Assembly (NCBI GenBank): GCA_943737045.1 | Contig: CALSFV010000255.1 | Coordinates: 1-64,000 of the forward strand | Direction of reading: 5' to 3' | DNA from: Parapristionchus giblindavisi | Taxonomy: Eukaryota; Nematoda; Chromadorea; Rhabditida; Diplogasteridae | DNA length: 64,000 bases | Part shown: one piece after another, positions 42,471-53,629 of the stretch | Layout of the letters: each line of letters starts with the position of its first letter | Numbering within the stretch: the stretch's first letter is position 1 | Translations under genes and position numbers: made by a program | Notes under the pieces: generated by a model | Told to the model about the DNA's origin: nothing | The model's database searches: none | The model's input: the letters and a program-made list of their open reading frames with translations, nothing else

Positions 42471-45003
42471 TTAACGAAGACAATCTTCAATATCAACAGG
42501 ATAATCTCCTGTTAGACATGCAGTACAATGTCGAGCTTTTACTCCATTTGATCCTTTTGCTCCCCTTTCTACTGCTGCTACTAATCCTTCCACTGATAAA
42601 TATACTACTGAATCTGCTCCTACCTATAATCAATCAATCAATCAATACTCTCAATATCTGATAAGTACATACAATTTTAGCAATCTCATCAACTTCTCTT
42701 CCATGAGCAATCAATTCTTTAGTCGATGGAATATTGATTCCCATATAACATGGATGTCTCACAGGAGGTGATGCTATACGAAGATGAACCTTCAATCACA
42801 TTCATATATTAACAAAGATCAAAGATCAAAGTACAGTACCTCTAAAGCTCCAGCCTCTCTCAATACTTGTACCAGTATTCCCATTGTATTTCCTCTAACA
42901 ATTGAATCATCAATCAATACAATCTTCTTTCCTTTTACATTTGATCCTAATACGGAAAATTTGCGCCTAACTGCCAATTGGCGAGCCTACAGTAATCTTA
43001 TTATTAATCGATATAACCACAAAATACAGTATACCTCAGTACTCGGTTGAATGAAAGATCGACCAACGTATGAATTCCTACACAATGCTTGTGTGAAAGG
43101 TATTCCTGACTGGAAATATCAAATCATCAAGGAATAAATCAATAAATCAATAAAACATACTTCTTTGGCAAAACCAATGGATGCAGCCATAGCAGATTCG
43201 GGTACTGTACATACAATATCAGCATCTATTGGACTCTCTCGAGCTAATTGACGACCACATTCTTCACGAACCTATATATAATATGATAAGACTGATTGAT
43301 TCATTGATTGATTAGTTAAACTCAAAACATTATCCAAATATCGATTTTGAAATCAATTGTATCTGTTAAAATACTCACAGCGGCAACTTGTTGTCCTTCT
43401 AGAATTGAATCAGCACGAGCGAAATAAACATATTCAAAGATACAAAAGGCTTGACGATTAGCTGGTTTCATCTAAATGTTCATTATCATTTCCACAAAAT
43501 TCGGTTGTTGTTTTTCATTTGTCGTTGTGTGCATATGCACGTAGATAACATTTAAATTAATAATAACCAAATGGCATAAATATAGGTTTGCATGCATATT
43601 GGTGTTTAAAAAACTAATAATGAAACAATAACAAGTAATATATAACATAGTATTGATTACCTGACAAATATGTTTAACTCCACTACGAGATAGACATACA
43701 ATCTCTCCTGGTCTAACTTCAAAGTCAAGAGTAGCTGATGGTGGAAGAGCACATGATTCAGATGAGGCAAAGTAACATAGTGCACGACGTTCTTCACCTA
43801 CATATTCAATCAATCAATCGATATCAATCAATAAAGTATATACAAACCATTCTTAGGTGTACTCCATTGTGTTCCAATACAAAGTGGTCTATTTCCATAT
43901 GGATCACGAATAGCATACAATCTATCGGTTGTCATCACTAACAATGAATATGATATATTCAAGGCTGACATTGTCACTGCCAATTCCTATACAATGACAA
44001 TGATCAATCGATAATATCTCAATGTCTATCATGTACATACCATACTAACATCAGTCCTTGTCTCATCATTTTCATGACATCTCATATTCAATGCCACAGC
44101 CTTCGCAACCAATTGTGCAATCAATTCACTGTCAGTATCAGTTGATAGTCCTACTCCTGCCTCCAATACCTGTAAGACATGAAACATGTAAATACTATTA
44201 CATAAGCCCTTCTTATCCCATTTACTCAACAACAATATAGACATGATAACATCAACATGAATAGATCACGTATGTAGTAATCAAAAGTTAAGAAAAGAAA
44301 AAATGAGAGAAAAAGTTCCTTATCTTACACACTCTCTCGCTTTTTTTTCTGTACTTATCGTAACTTTTGAACTTTTTTCTTTTTTTCTTTTTCTCATTAT
44401 CTAACTCTTTTATGCACATACCTCTTTTCTCTTCTGCTTTGCATCAACAAGTTCTCCATTATGTGCAGTAGCAATAGTTCCAATAGTTGTATATACTACA
44501 AATGGTTGAACACAATTGATCGCTGCCTTCTTTCCAGCTGTTGAATAACGAGTATGACCCATAAGTACACGACTATCTACAATCAATACATCAATATTAT
44601 CGATCGATTAAGTACAATAGAATCAATAGATCGTTATTATCGATCCATCTATTACAATCTAATCAATGAATAGATAGATATGGAAGAGTATGAATGACCT
44701 TTGAATCGTGATAGTGTCTCGTCATTAAGTACATCTCTAACCAATCCACAGCCTTTGACTATCTCCAAATGATTACTTGTTCTTCCATCACTTCCAACTA
44801 CTCCCACACTCTCTGTACCTCTGAAACGGATTAACTAATAACAGTACTATAAGTACATTTCATGATTTATATTAGCAAGTCTGGATATAATGAAATGAAA
44901 GATACCTGTGTTGTAGAGATAGTAGACCATCAGCTACAATAGATGGTAGATGAACATTCTGTTGTCCACCTTCAGCTTCGACTACTCCAAATATTCCACA
45001 CAT
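42471..45003 (-). CDS. Amidophosphoribosyltransferase (PPAT)
   Basis: About 12 exons from ATG 45003 to TAA 42471. The chain starts MCGIFGV, so the catalytic Cys is residue 2 and is exposed after Met removal, as in class II glutamine amidotransferases. Glutaminase-domain motifs follow: [41 protein letters not shown] and [15 protein letters not shown]. The phosphoribosyl half has [47 protein letters not shown] and the PRPP loop [36 protein letters not shown] and a Cys pair near the C-terminus complete the family pattern. The enzyme makes 5-phosphoribosylamine from PRPP and glutamine, the first committed step of purine synthesis, in the cytosol. Length and motif order are normal. Confidence 0.95.
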
Positions 45004-46902
45004 GGATTGAATAGACGATGGAACACAGGTCAAGAACGATCACAATGATACGCAACTGTACACGAGACAACGAAAATGAGAAGAAGAGATAGAAGGACAG
45101 ATGAGGAGAGAGGAAGAGAGGAAGAGAGGAATAGAGTGAGAGAAGAGTGAAGAGATAAGGAAGAGCAAGTTGGATATGATTGTCTGTGAGAGAGTTAACT
45201 CTATCAATGACACCTTCTATTAATGCATCGAGTCTCCCCTCTCTCTCTATCTGTATCTCTATCTCTCCATTTCTCTCCCCTCTCTCTATTCAAAGAAGAC
45301 CTACCATACCTACTATGGTCAAACCATCATAATCAACTAAGGGTCACTGGCAAATCTATCACACAGTCTCTCCTTCTTATTATCGTTTATAGGCCAATAT
45401 ATAATACCAAAAGACCATATGATCATAATCCATAGAAGAGGAATCATAAGGAGAGTTCATAAAGTTCACAATACGGTATCTCTCAATGATAAAGTTAATT
45501 CATGATGTTTCGAGATTCCACAGTATTGAATAGACTAGTTCAACGAAACAAGAATAATTCATATTTTTTAAAGATATACTTTCTATAAATTTCACATCTA
45601 TTAGAACAACCAAACCCGAGATATCCGTTTTCAAGAATGCAAAAAAATCAAATAATACATGGCTCCCGATTCATTTAGCACTCTTGAACAGAAACCGACA
45701 AAAAAGTCACACTACATTGACTGAATCATGCTACGCCTCAGTCTCCCTCAGTTTTGGAAAGTGATTAAGGATCTAAAACAGTTGATCAATCAATCTTCTA
45801 AAAAAACCGATTTTAAAAATTGTGTGATTTTCTACGCAAACCATCCAGACTTCATGAACTAGTCTGTCGTCTTTCAATGGATAAGATGTACACTTATCAT
45901 TTTGAAAGTTATGAGTTCAATCCCCTTCCTTATTCAGTCTCTTGAGGAACTTACATATCCAGTTTAAAAAATTGCCGCACTTTTGAACTTTAATAAAAAA
46001 TTGAGTGTTTCTTGCAAGTTTAAAAGAAAATGAACAGAGATAGAGTCTATCTAATGAGGAGAACGACATATCTCACCTTCCTCATACATTTTTTTGTTAA
46101 GAACCGTTCATATTGCTTAAAGTACGGAAGTGTTAGAAAAATTTTTTTTTATAAATACATCAAAAGACTATATCCCGGAAAGACATTGAGCTCAAAACTC
46201 TCGAAATGAGTGCGGACATGTTATCCACAACACTAACGTCGATAAAAAAGACGAGATTCGAGTTCAAGAATCCATCTGAATGGTTTGTGTAGAAAATCAA
46301 ACAAATTTCAAAATCGAATTCAGGTCGATTGAGCAACTTTTTGAAAATGAATTCGTAATCAGCATCGAACACTTCTAGTCATGCTATTGCCATATCAAAA
46401 GTACATTGACTTGAAACCCTCCCTTGTGATTGTCAGGTGATTTTCAATGCAATGTGGCCGCCACAGTTGCAAGTTTCACCCGATGTTTAGTGTTTGTTGT
46501 ATAGTGGGTCCTTCGTTTTTTTCCTTCGTTGAAGTTAAATGAATCGGGAACCGTATCTTTTAATATTCTACCAACCTACGGATTTTCAAAGAAAAGTTGA
46601 CATGATGATTAGTTATTATGCCAGTGTAGGATAGTCGACATTTATCTTGCAAATAGTTATCTGATTAAAGGCTGTACAATATGCAGAGAATAGAAGAGAT
46701 ATAATATACTCGCTGCTAACTATCAAACAATGAATCTACGAGGGAATAATACCCATTATAGGAGAAGAACACGAGAATGACGATGGGGATGGATGAATGA
46801 ATAGAAGGTCGGCAGTTATCATCTTCCCCATCATAATGAACCTATTATACAACTACCATTACTATTCAATCAATTCAATCTCCATTCCATTCTATTCAAT
46901 CA
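45004..46902. other. Intergenic region holding a TIR element
   Basis: 45004-45655 contains the PPAT upstream region and CT-rich simple sequence near 45230-45290. 45656-46555 is a TIR element described separately. 46556-46902 is the 3' flank of the acyl carrier protein gene. No gene was recognised. Confidence 0.6.
45656..46555. mobile_element. TIR element flanked by TA (Tc1/mariner-like non-autonomous candidate)
   Basis: Seventeen-base inverted ends, GGCTCCCGATTCATTTA (45661-45677) and its near-exact inverse at 46536-46552 (one mismatch), lie just inside TA dinucleotides. A TA target and short TIRs point to the Tc1/mariner superfamily. No transposase frame is visible, so it would be a non-autonomous or decayed copy. 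The interior contains a tRNA-like stretch near 45861-45930. Confidence 0.65.
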
Positions 46903-47752
46903 TCATTCAAATACATCTTCTCTTTCACAAATGAACTTGAAGATGTCACGAGGAGTCTTCAACTTCTCTGAATCACTTAGAGGAATCTCGAATCCGAATT
47001 CATCCTCGATCGCCATCATGATCTCTACCTACAACATTATTACTCCCTCAACCTAATTATATTAATTAATTCTGTCAGTTCGACTTATTCAGCATGCTTT
47101 AAACTTGGCAAATAAAAATAAAACTAACATGATCGAGTGAATCGAATCCCAATTCGGTGAATACGGCATCTATCTTGAGAAGGGCAGCCTTATCTGCAGG
47201 GAATCGATCCCATGCTCGAATGGCTTTCAATACTCGTTCCTCTACCTACAAACATTATAATACAATATTTTCACAGGAACATGTCAATTTAATGAAGCGA
47301 ACATAGGAAAGTGTGCAAATTCAAATCATATTTCGATTATATTCATTTTAGCCTCCTCATAAACTCGTTGCGAAGAGTAATGGCGAAGCACATTTAAAAC
47401 GTATGATATTAAATGAATTGTATATAATAAATCCTTTCAAAACTATTGAAACTCGAATATTCACAATTAGGAATGAGGTCAGTATCGAACGATACACTAA
47501 TTTCTCACTTTCCTGGATTAGTAAGGACCGCATTTCAGTACTATCATTGACAGAAGAAATTACCTCATTGAAAGTCAGTTGTTTAGGAGGATCGAAAGGA
47601 CCGAATACTTCCACGCTGCTCATCCGGCTTTGGACTTTCATTGATGGTACGGCCGCAAGTCTCGGCAGAACTGCTGCAGGTCTAACAGCAAAGTTACGTG
47701 CAGCCAATCTTCCGCAGCTTAAAGCCACACGACGTACGGTTGAACCCAACAT
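46903..47752 (-). CDS. Mitochondrial acyl carrier protein (NDUFAB1)
   Basis: Three exons join in phase: 47564-47752, 47129-47245 and 46903-47028, giving 143 residues. The first exon encodes an Arg/Ala-rich mitochondrial presequence (RRVALSCGRLAARNFAVRPAA). The mature part has VEERVLKAIRAWD, then [25 protein letters not shown], whose Ser in the DSLD motif accepts phosphopantetheine. It ends FKFICEREDVFE, like human NDUFAB1. The protein serves mitochondrial fatty-acid synthesis, complex I and Fe-S/LYR assembly. An acceptor-like CGCTTCAG lies eight bases before the ATG. The gene starts 160 bp downstream of RPL36 on the same strand, so the two may be co-transcribed. Confidence 0.95.
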
Positions 47753-47912
47753 TATCCCAACTGAAGCGAAATCTTATAATTTTTCTATAATCCCAACCAA
47801 ATCATGTATCGATCGACAGACAGAACTGATTACTACTGCTTTACAAGAAAACAATATTTGCTCAACATTTATTTGAGGCAGAAAACAAGAACAACAGAAA
47901 GTGAGGAGCACT

Positions 47913-48283
47913 TTATTTGTGGGCAGCCTTTCTCATCTGAGTGAGCACATTCTGCATCTCATCACGCTTCCTCTTGGCGCGGATGTGCGATCCGATGCGC
48001 TTCTTGAGGAACTTAAGAGCCTTCTTATCCTTGGAGATACGGAGCAACTCCATGGTACGTCTCTCGTAAGGGGAGAAGCCGGTGACCTCACGGACGAGCT
48101 CACGAACGACCTTAACGAATTGCCAATTATACACCATTGTTCAGATTCTGTGTTTTATACCTTAGCCTTCTTGGATCCGTGGACCTTATGTCTGGTCTGA
48201 CGCTTCTTGCTGCCCTCAAGCTTGGTGACCTTACGGCCCTTCTGGAGGCCAAAGGCCAATCCCTCGATTCCGGGAGTAGACAT
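47913..48283 (-). CDS. rpl-36: 60S ribosomal protein L36 (eL36)
   Basis: Two exons, 48161-48283 and 47913-48110, encode 106 residues. The product is strongly basic with [48 protein letters not shown] and [22 protein letters not shown], which is the eL36 family pattern along its whole length. The sense strand reads TTATTCAG and then four bases before the ATG, a classic trans-splice acceptor position. Codon use is GC-richer than in neighbouring genes, as expected for a highly expressed gene. Confidence 0.98.
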
Positions 48284-48566
48284 AACCCTGAATAAGCACA
48301 TTACAAATGAATGATCTGCAAAATAATAAGTAGAGATATGGACATGGATGCAAACCAGTCAAGATCAGTAATATGAATATCGATATTTAAAAAAAAAACT
48401 TTATTATAGGCACAGCCTCGGTTATAAATATGTACAAATATATACAAATATGTGAAAGTATAGCAATACATGTAGTGAAAGTAGACGTGAAAGTCCTTGA
48501 GATTGAGAAAGTGAATCCCTAGCGAATATGCTACAAAACTCGTTAAATGTACAAAACCGTAAGTTA
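48284..48566. other. EI24/RPL36 intercistronic region
   Basis: About 283 bp between the EI24 stop and the RPL36 ATG on the same strand, compatible with an operon gap. It contains an A-run near 48390. Confidence 0.5.
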
Positions 48567-49864
48567 CTATTGTGGAGCACGTCTAATAGGATGACCGATA
48601 AGCTTTTCAGATACATAAACACTAATCTTATCTGTTACTAATTGCGATGGTAAGAAAATTCTAAATACAGGAATATGTCCAGCGATGTGCCTTGTTTGTC
48701 GCCAATCGGCCTGTAAATTTAATGAGTTAGTTACAAATTTCGAATGTCAATAATTCCTATACTTACACTGTAGCTCGCGATGATAAATAACGGAAATAGA
48801 GCTCCAAAAATACATCCTTGTACAAGCGCACTGTCGAAGTAGAGAGTTAAAGCGGTTAGCGGAGCTCCAAAGCCAAGGAAAAAAGGCCATCTGCTCTCTA
48901 TGAATTGTATTCGACGGCTTAGACGAATACCACTCGACATCCAGAAATATTCAAAACTGAAAATGAATTAATTAGAAAAGAAACATTAATTAGCAAAATG
49001 AATATTACCTATACAATGAATTAAGCAATGACATATGTACAAATACTGCTGCAAATGCAACTCCAGGCAAAGGCAAATGTTTTACTAGAGCAGTTTGAGC
49101 CATGAATACCAGCTCCAAAATGATTGAAGCTATGAAATCTGCAGCGGCAACACTGAAATTATCCATTATTATAATATGATTAATAAATTCACCGCATACC
49201 TAACAGAAGGCATTGGAGGAGGTTCAGGTCTATTGGCTCGTCTATAACACGCGCTAGCAATGTCAGAGAAGACGAAAATGTTGATTAGACGAGTGAGTAT
49301 GAAGACCGGCATCATAGCAAAAGCCGGTAACGACTGCGATATGGACGTGGGAAGGGTCATCACATCGGGCAAGAAAGAAGCAACGAACAGGAACAGTGGT
49401 TCTACGATCTGCGTCATGACTACAGCAAATCCTATGTTGACAGACGCACATATCGCATACCTGATAATGTTCAAGTTACGAAGGAAACGTGAACCAACAC
49501 AATTGATACCTTGTTAGTGGGTTAGCTTTGCGAGCTGGGGGAGGCTCAGCTTTTTTGGGAAGATAACGACCTTCCTTCTCGCGTCGCATCTGAAGAACTT
49601 TAATAATTCAGCCATACACAATTGATTGCCAAAATTGCAAGTATTTTAAATAATTACCTGAAGCACTGTACGTTCGCGAGGAGGGGGCGGAGGTGGTGGC
49701 GCATCATTCGCAGCTTCAAGTTGAAATAACTCCTGTAATTAAGTGCCTTTAAAATACGTCTATAGTATATTTTACTTGAGAAAACTCACAACAGGGCCAC
49801 GAAATACGTAGGAAAGCCCATTCAAAGCGTCCAAAACAGCGCTTCTGATAGTTGCTACGTTCAT
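48567..49864 (-). CDS. epg-4: EI24 / EPG-4 ER membrane autophagy protein
   Basis: About seven exons from ATG 49864 to TAG 48567. The N-terminus is followed by a proline run (ANDAPPPPPPPRER), then several membrane segments: NIGFAVVMTQIVEPLFLFVASFL, ILELVFMAQTALV, LPGVAFAAVFVHMSLLNSLY. The diagnostic EI24 block follows: YFWMSSGIRLSRRIQFIESRWPFFLGFGAPLTAL, then GCIFGALFPLFIIAS. In the family this region reads with the same IERNWPYYFGFGLP pattern. EI24 is an ER multi-pass protein. Its C. elegans form EPG-4 is needed for autophagosome formation. The gene stands first in a same-strand cluster with RPL36 and NDUFAB1, and diverges from RPS14 with about 370 bp between start codons. Confidence 0.88.
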
Positions 49865-50236
49865 CTCCAATGGATAGCTTCGACAGCTACGAATCTACAC
49901 ACTTCATATGGTAATATTCTGCAAGATATTGTTATTCAATATATCGTTAATACAAGAAACATAGATTCAGTAAAAATAATAAAGGAAAAAACTTTGTAAA
50001 TATGGAAAATATTTGGCTGCGTATATGGACTACCGTATACTTTTTTTCGTGGTGAGACGCGAGTTGCCTGAGTATTTGCTATTTCTAATGTTGCACACCA
50101 CCTTTTTTCTTTTCCCTCTGTGATATTTTCTATTATTGCCTTTTTTAAATATATGAAATATTGAATTGAGAATGTGTATTTGTACAAGAACTTCGTTTTC
50201 ACGTTATTCAATGTATACTTGTTCTAGTCTTGGATA
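49865..50236. promoter_or_regulatory. Divergent promoter region between EI24 and RPS14
   Basis: About 370 bp separate the two start codons. The RPS14 side ends in TTGTTCTAG nine bases before its ATG, which looks like a trans-splice acceptor. No other motif was recognised. Confidence 0.5.
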
Positions 50237-50937
50237 ATGGCTCCCGCACGTAAGGGAAAGGTAAAGGAGGAGCAAGCCGTTGTCTCCCTCGGCCCTCAAG
50301 CCAAGGAAGGAGAGAACGTATTCGGCGTCGCTCACATCTTCGCCTCGTTCAACGATACCTTCGTCCACATCACTGATATCTCTGGTAATTTTATTTAAAT
50401 CCTTTCATTTGATTCATGTGACTTGCATTTTAAAATAAATTGCTCGGATAGGTTTCCTGAAATTCGAATAATTGCATATACATATAAGTTTAATCGTAGG
50501 CTGTTTCAGGACGTGAAACTATTGTTCGCGTTACCGGAGGTATGAAGGTGAAGGCTGATCGTGATGAGGCTTCTCCCTACGCCGCTATGCTCGCAGCCCA
50601 AGATGTCGCTGAGCGTTGCAAGCAGGTATGTTATAAATTAATTATAATTTTTCAACAGTGAAAACATCGATTAAAAAATTGCTCATCTTCGTGTATCTCT
50701 GAACATTTATTCCATGAAAGATTTTAAAACATCGTATTTCAGCTCGGTATCAACTCCCTCCACATCAAGCTTCGTGCCACAGGAGGAACTCGTACCAAGA
50801 CACCCGGACCCGGAGCCCAGTCTGCTCTCCGTGCTCTTGCTCGCGCTGGCATGAAGATCGGCCGCATCGAGGACGTCACCCCCATCCCATCCGATTGCAC
50901 CAGAAGGAAGGGTGGTCACAGAGGACGTCGTCTATAA
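50237..50937 (+). CDS. rps-14: 40S ribosomal protein S14 (uS11)
   Basis: Three exons, 50237-50384, 50510-50625 and 50743-50937, encode 152 residues. The sequence [73 protein letters not shown] and the C-terminal [11 protein letters not shown] is nearly identical to C. elegans RPS-14. uS11 binds 18S rRNA in the platform of the small subunit. Codons are GC-richer than in neighbouring genes, as is usual for ribosomal proteins. A CTAG acceptor-like site lies nine bases before the ATG. Confidence 0.99.
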
Positions 50938-51536
50938 GATGTGCTCTATTGTTTGTTGTTATCTCTTCTCGCTGTGTTACATTGTTTGCAATCGAGAATG
51001 AATAACAGTTTATCCTTTATTTTGTTTGTAGCATCAAACATGGAGGGGATAGCTAGGGGGGATGGGCGGGTCTTGCGTTCTTTCTAGTAAACAAGTTGTT
51101 TTTCAGTGGCGGTCTGTTTCTTGCCTAGTTTTCAGTCGATGCGTGTCCATTTTTTTCTAAAAAATTGAAATTCCAGGGTAATTTCCTGTCCAGATGTTTG
51201 CCATTCGACATTTCGGTCATTTTCAAAGTTTGTTATGAGATTTGCCAGTAAGCGCAACACTTCTTTTTAGGAATGTAGTTGCGCTTCGCTTCGAAGTTTG
51301 CGTCTGATCTACCTCATCTGTACATAGACCATGTGTATATACCCTTATTTCCCCCATAGCTAGTCTGGACTAATGTATTTTGTATCGAAATCTAAATAAA
51401 AAGGTGTTGATAAATGTCTCGCGGTGTTCTTTTGTCGGGGGAAAGTGAAGGGCGGAACGGGTGGAATAACCGGTCAAGTGAAAGGGACATGATGGTCTAT
51501 CAGTCGACTGATATGATACTCTAATCTCATCGTAAT
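50938..51536. other. RPS14 3' flank and upstream region of the secreted protein gene
   Basis: CTAAATAAAAAGG near 51390-51405 carries a likely AATAAA polyadenylation signal for RPS14. Nothing else was recognised. Confidence 0.6.
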
Positions 51537-52551
51537 ATGCATTATACCTTGGTTATTCTCTTCACTTCATTGGCTTTAGTTGTGTCTGGTAAGTGTATAC
51601 AACAGTCGTTGTTTCTCTATCTCTTGAGTTGTTTACCACAGATGGAGATGACTGCACTTGCACCGACTGGTACGGATTTTGTAGAAAGAAAGGAGAAGAA
51701 TGGACGGATGAATCTGTCTGGAGATATTCATGTCAATATGGGTTTGTATTCCTCATCATCAATCAATCACTATTACCGTATACTACAGTAATGCTACATT
51801 TCTTGCGTGTGTAACATCATCTGGAGATGAAATTGGACCCAATGAAAATGTTACTATCAAAAACTTTTGGCATTCATGTGATGAAAATGACAAGAGATTA
51901 CGGTATGAGAGAGGTAGGAAGTATACGGTAGCCAATCAATCAATAATCGAATACTTGAAGAGTTATCATGTAAAGTAGGAGAAAATCATCATAGAGTAGG
52001 AGAACAATTCAGAGATGGATTATTTCAATGGCTTTGTCTTGATACGGGAAGATGGGTAACTGGTAAGAATGATCTTTGATCTTTAGTGATCTTTGATCTC
52101 ATCTAGGTTGCTACTACAAGAATGAAACGAAAGATGATGTTCTTCTGAAGATAGGTGAGAGTGCTTATAATGGAGTAGTGAAGCATGTTTGCGATCGATA
52201 TGTTGACTATCCCGGTAGAGTACAGTACTACACTCAGGTACAGTATACCTATCATTATCTATTATTGATTGGTTGACATCTTCAGATTAGAGATGATATT
52301 CATGTTGCAACCGATCTCCAAAAAGAAAAGAATCATAATCTACCGGACGATATTCAAAATAGAATACATGGAAAGGTATTGGATCAATAGAATAATGATT
52401 ACTGTATTCACTCTCTCACAATCAGGTGAATCGATGGCTACATGAGAATGCGGAGTCTTTCATAGCCAATGATCATGTTGAATATCGTGCAAGGATACGG
52501 TATCTACCATCGTCTCGAAGACAATTTACCCCTAGTCCATTCAAACAATAA
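51537..52551 (+). CDS. Secreted Cys-containing nematode protein, family not certain
   Basis: Seven exons from ATG 51537 to TAA 52549-52551. The first exon is a signal peptide (MHYTLVILFTSLALVVSG). The mature part carries CTCTDWYGFC, EEWTDESVWRYSC, FLACVTSSG, NVTIKNFWHSC, then LFQWLCLDTGRWVTGCYYKN and HVCDRYV, with even Cys spacing that suggests several disulfides. At least two N-glycosylation sites (NVT, NAT) are present. The C-terminal part is charged and without Cys. Keeping the frame requires the donor after TATGG near 51741 and the donor after GAGAGAG near 51915. I recognise the style of small secreted nematode proteins with C...W...G-C modules but no named function. Confidence 0.75.
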
Positions 52552-53629
52552 ACAATATAATAATAAAGTTATTCAAACTAATCTGAAGTAAATACACAAT
52601 GTTAAGATTTGGAATCTTTATCGTTATCCAATGTAAATAATGTGATAGTGATGAAGATAATAGGAATGGCTGTATATAAGGGAAAGAAAGATGAATGAAT
52701 ATAATAAGATGAGAGGATATAAATGTGAGAATATAATGATGATATAGTTGTACTTTAGAGTGGAAGCAATCATACTACTAATAGTTATTATAATCGATAA
52801 AGGGGGAAGAAGGGGTGAATGAGTAGTATTCCAGCCGACAATGAGAGTACAACTGAGCTATTATACTGTACAACGAGATCGATTAGATGGAACGAAAAGG
52901 AACAAACTATAAACTACAGTAGTACATTATGGAATAGATTACGGTAGGAAAGGAGACACATGCTAGATATTTGCGAGAAGATGAAGAAAGTAATGGAGAT
53001 GAAGGAGGTGTGAGTTCATTATGATGAAGGGATTAAGAATACAATGGGAGAGGAAGAACATATTCGATGCATAATTAGAATGAACAAGAGGAACTAACAA
53101 ATGTACAGTGAAATGAGAAAGGAAAGGAAGAAAAGGAGGAGTTATAATCTCAATTATTATTCAACGATTGCATTATGTGTAAGAGTAGAATCATGAGGAA
53201 TGAATATACAAGGTGGTGTAGGGGGATACGGTAGTGTGTGAGAGAGCAAGGGACGAGGATTAGGAAACATAGGAAGAAAGTATGTGTACCCGAACGATGG
53301 GAATACATGCAGTAGATGTACAAGGAGGGGATGGAGATGGAGAGGGGATACAACCGAGAGTATATTAATGAGATGAAATGAATGAATGAATGAGTACATG
53401 ATACATGGGGAATAGATGAATGAAACACCGAGAAGAACAACCAATCAAAGACTAACTACATGTTAATGAATGAATGAATGAATGAATATCATGTAGTAGA
53501 TATTGTCTAAAACAAAATGTCAATCAACACTATATAACAACCAAGAGATGTGAATACAGGAGAGGAATGGAAGATTAGATTAACAAAGTAATCCAGTTCA
53601 AAGTAATTAAGCTCATCAGAGATCAAAGA
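52552..53629. other. Convergent intergenic region, nothing recognised
   Basis: AT-rich sequence with (AATG)n at about 53465-53487 between the secreted protein gene and the insulin receptor gene. The open frames on the minus strand at 53150-53444 have no splice or family support. Confidence 0.5.

Noticed and set aside
44285..44425. Weak inverted repeat in a PPAT intron (AAAAGTTA ... AACTTTT)
   Set aside because: The match is mostly A-runs against T-runs, with no defined ends or target duplication.
47403..48200. Plus-strand frames of 157 and 99 residues opposite NDUFAB1 and RPL36
   Set aside because: They are antisense shadows of two clearly conserved minus-strand genes.
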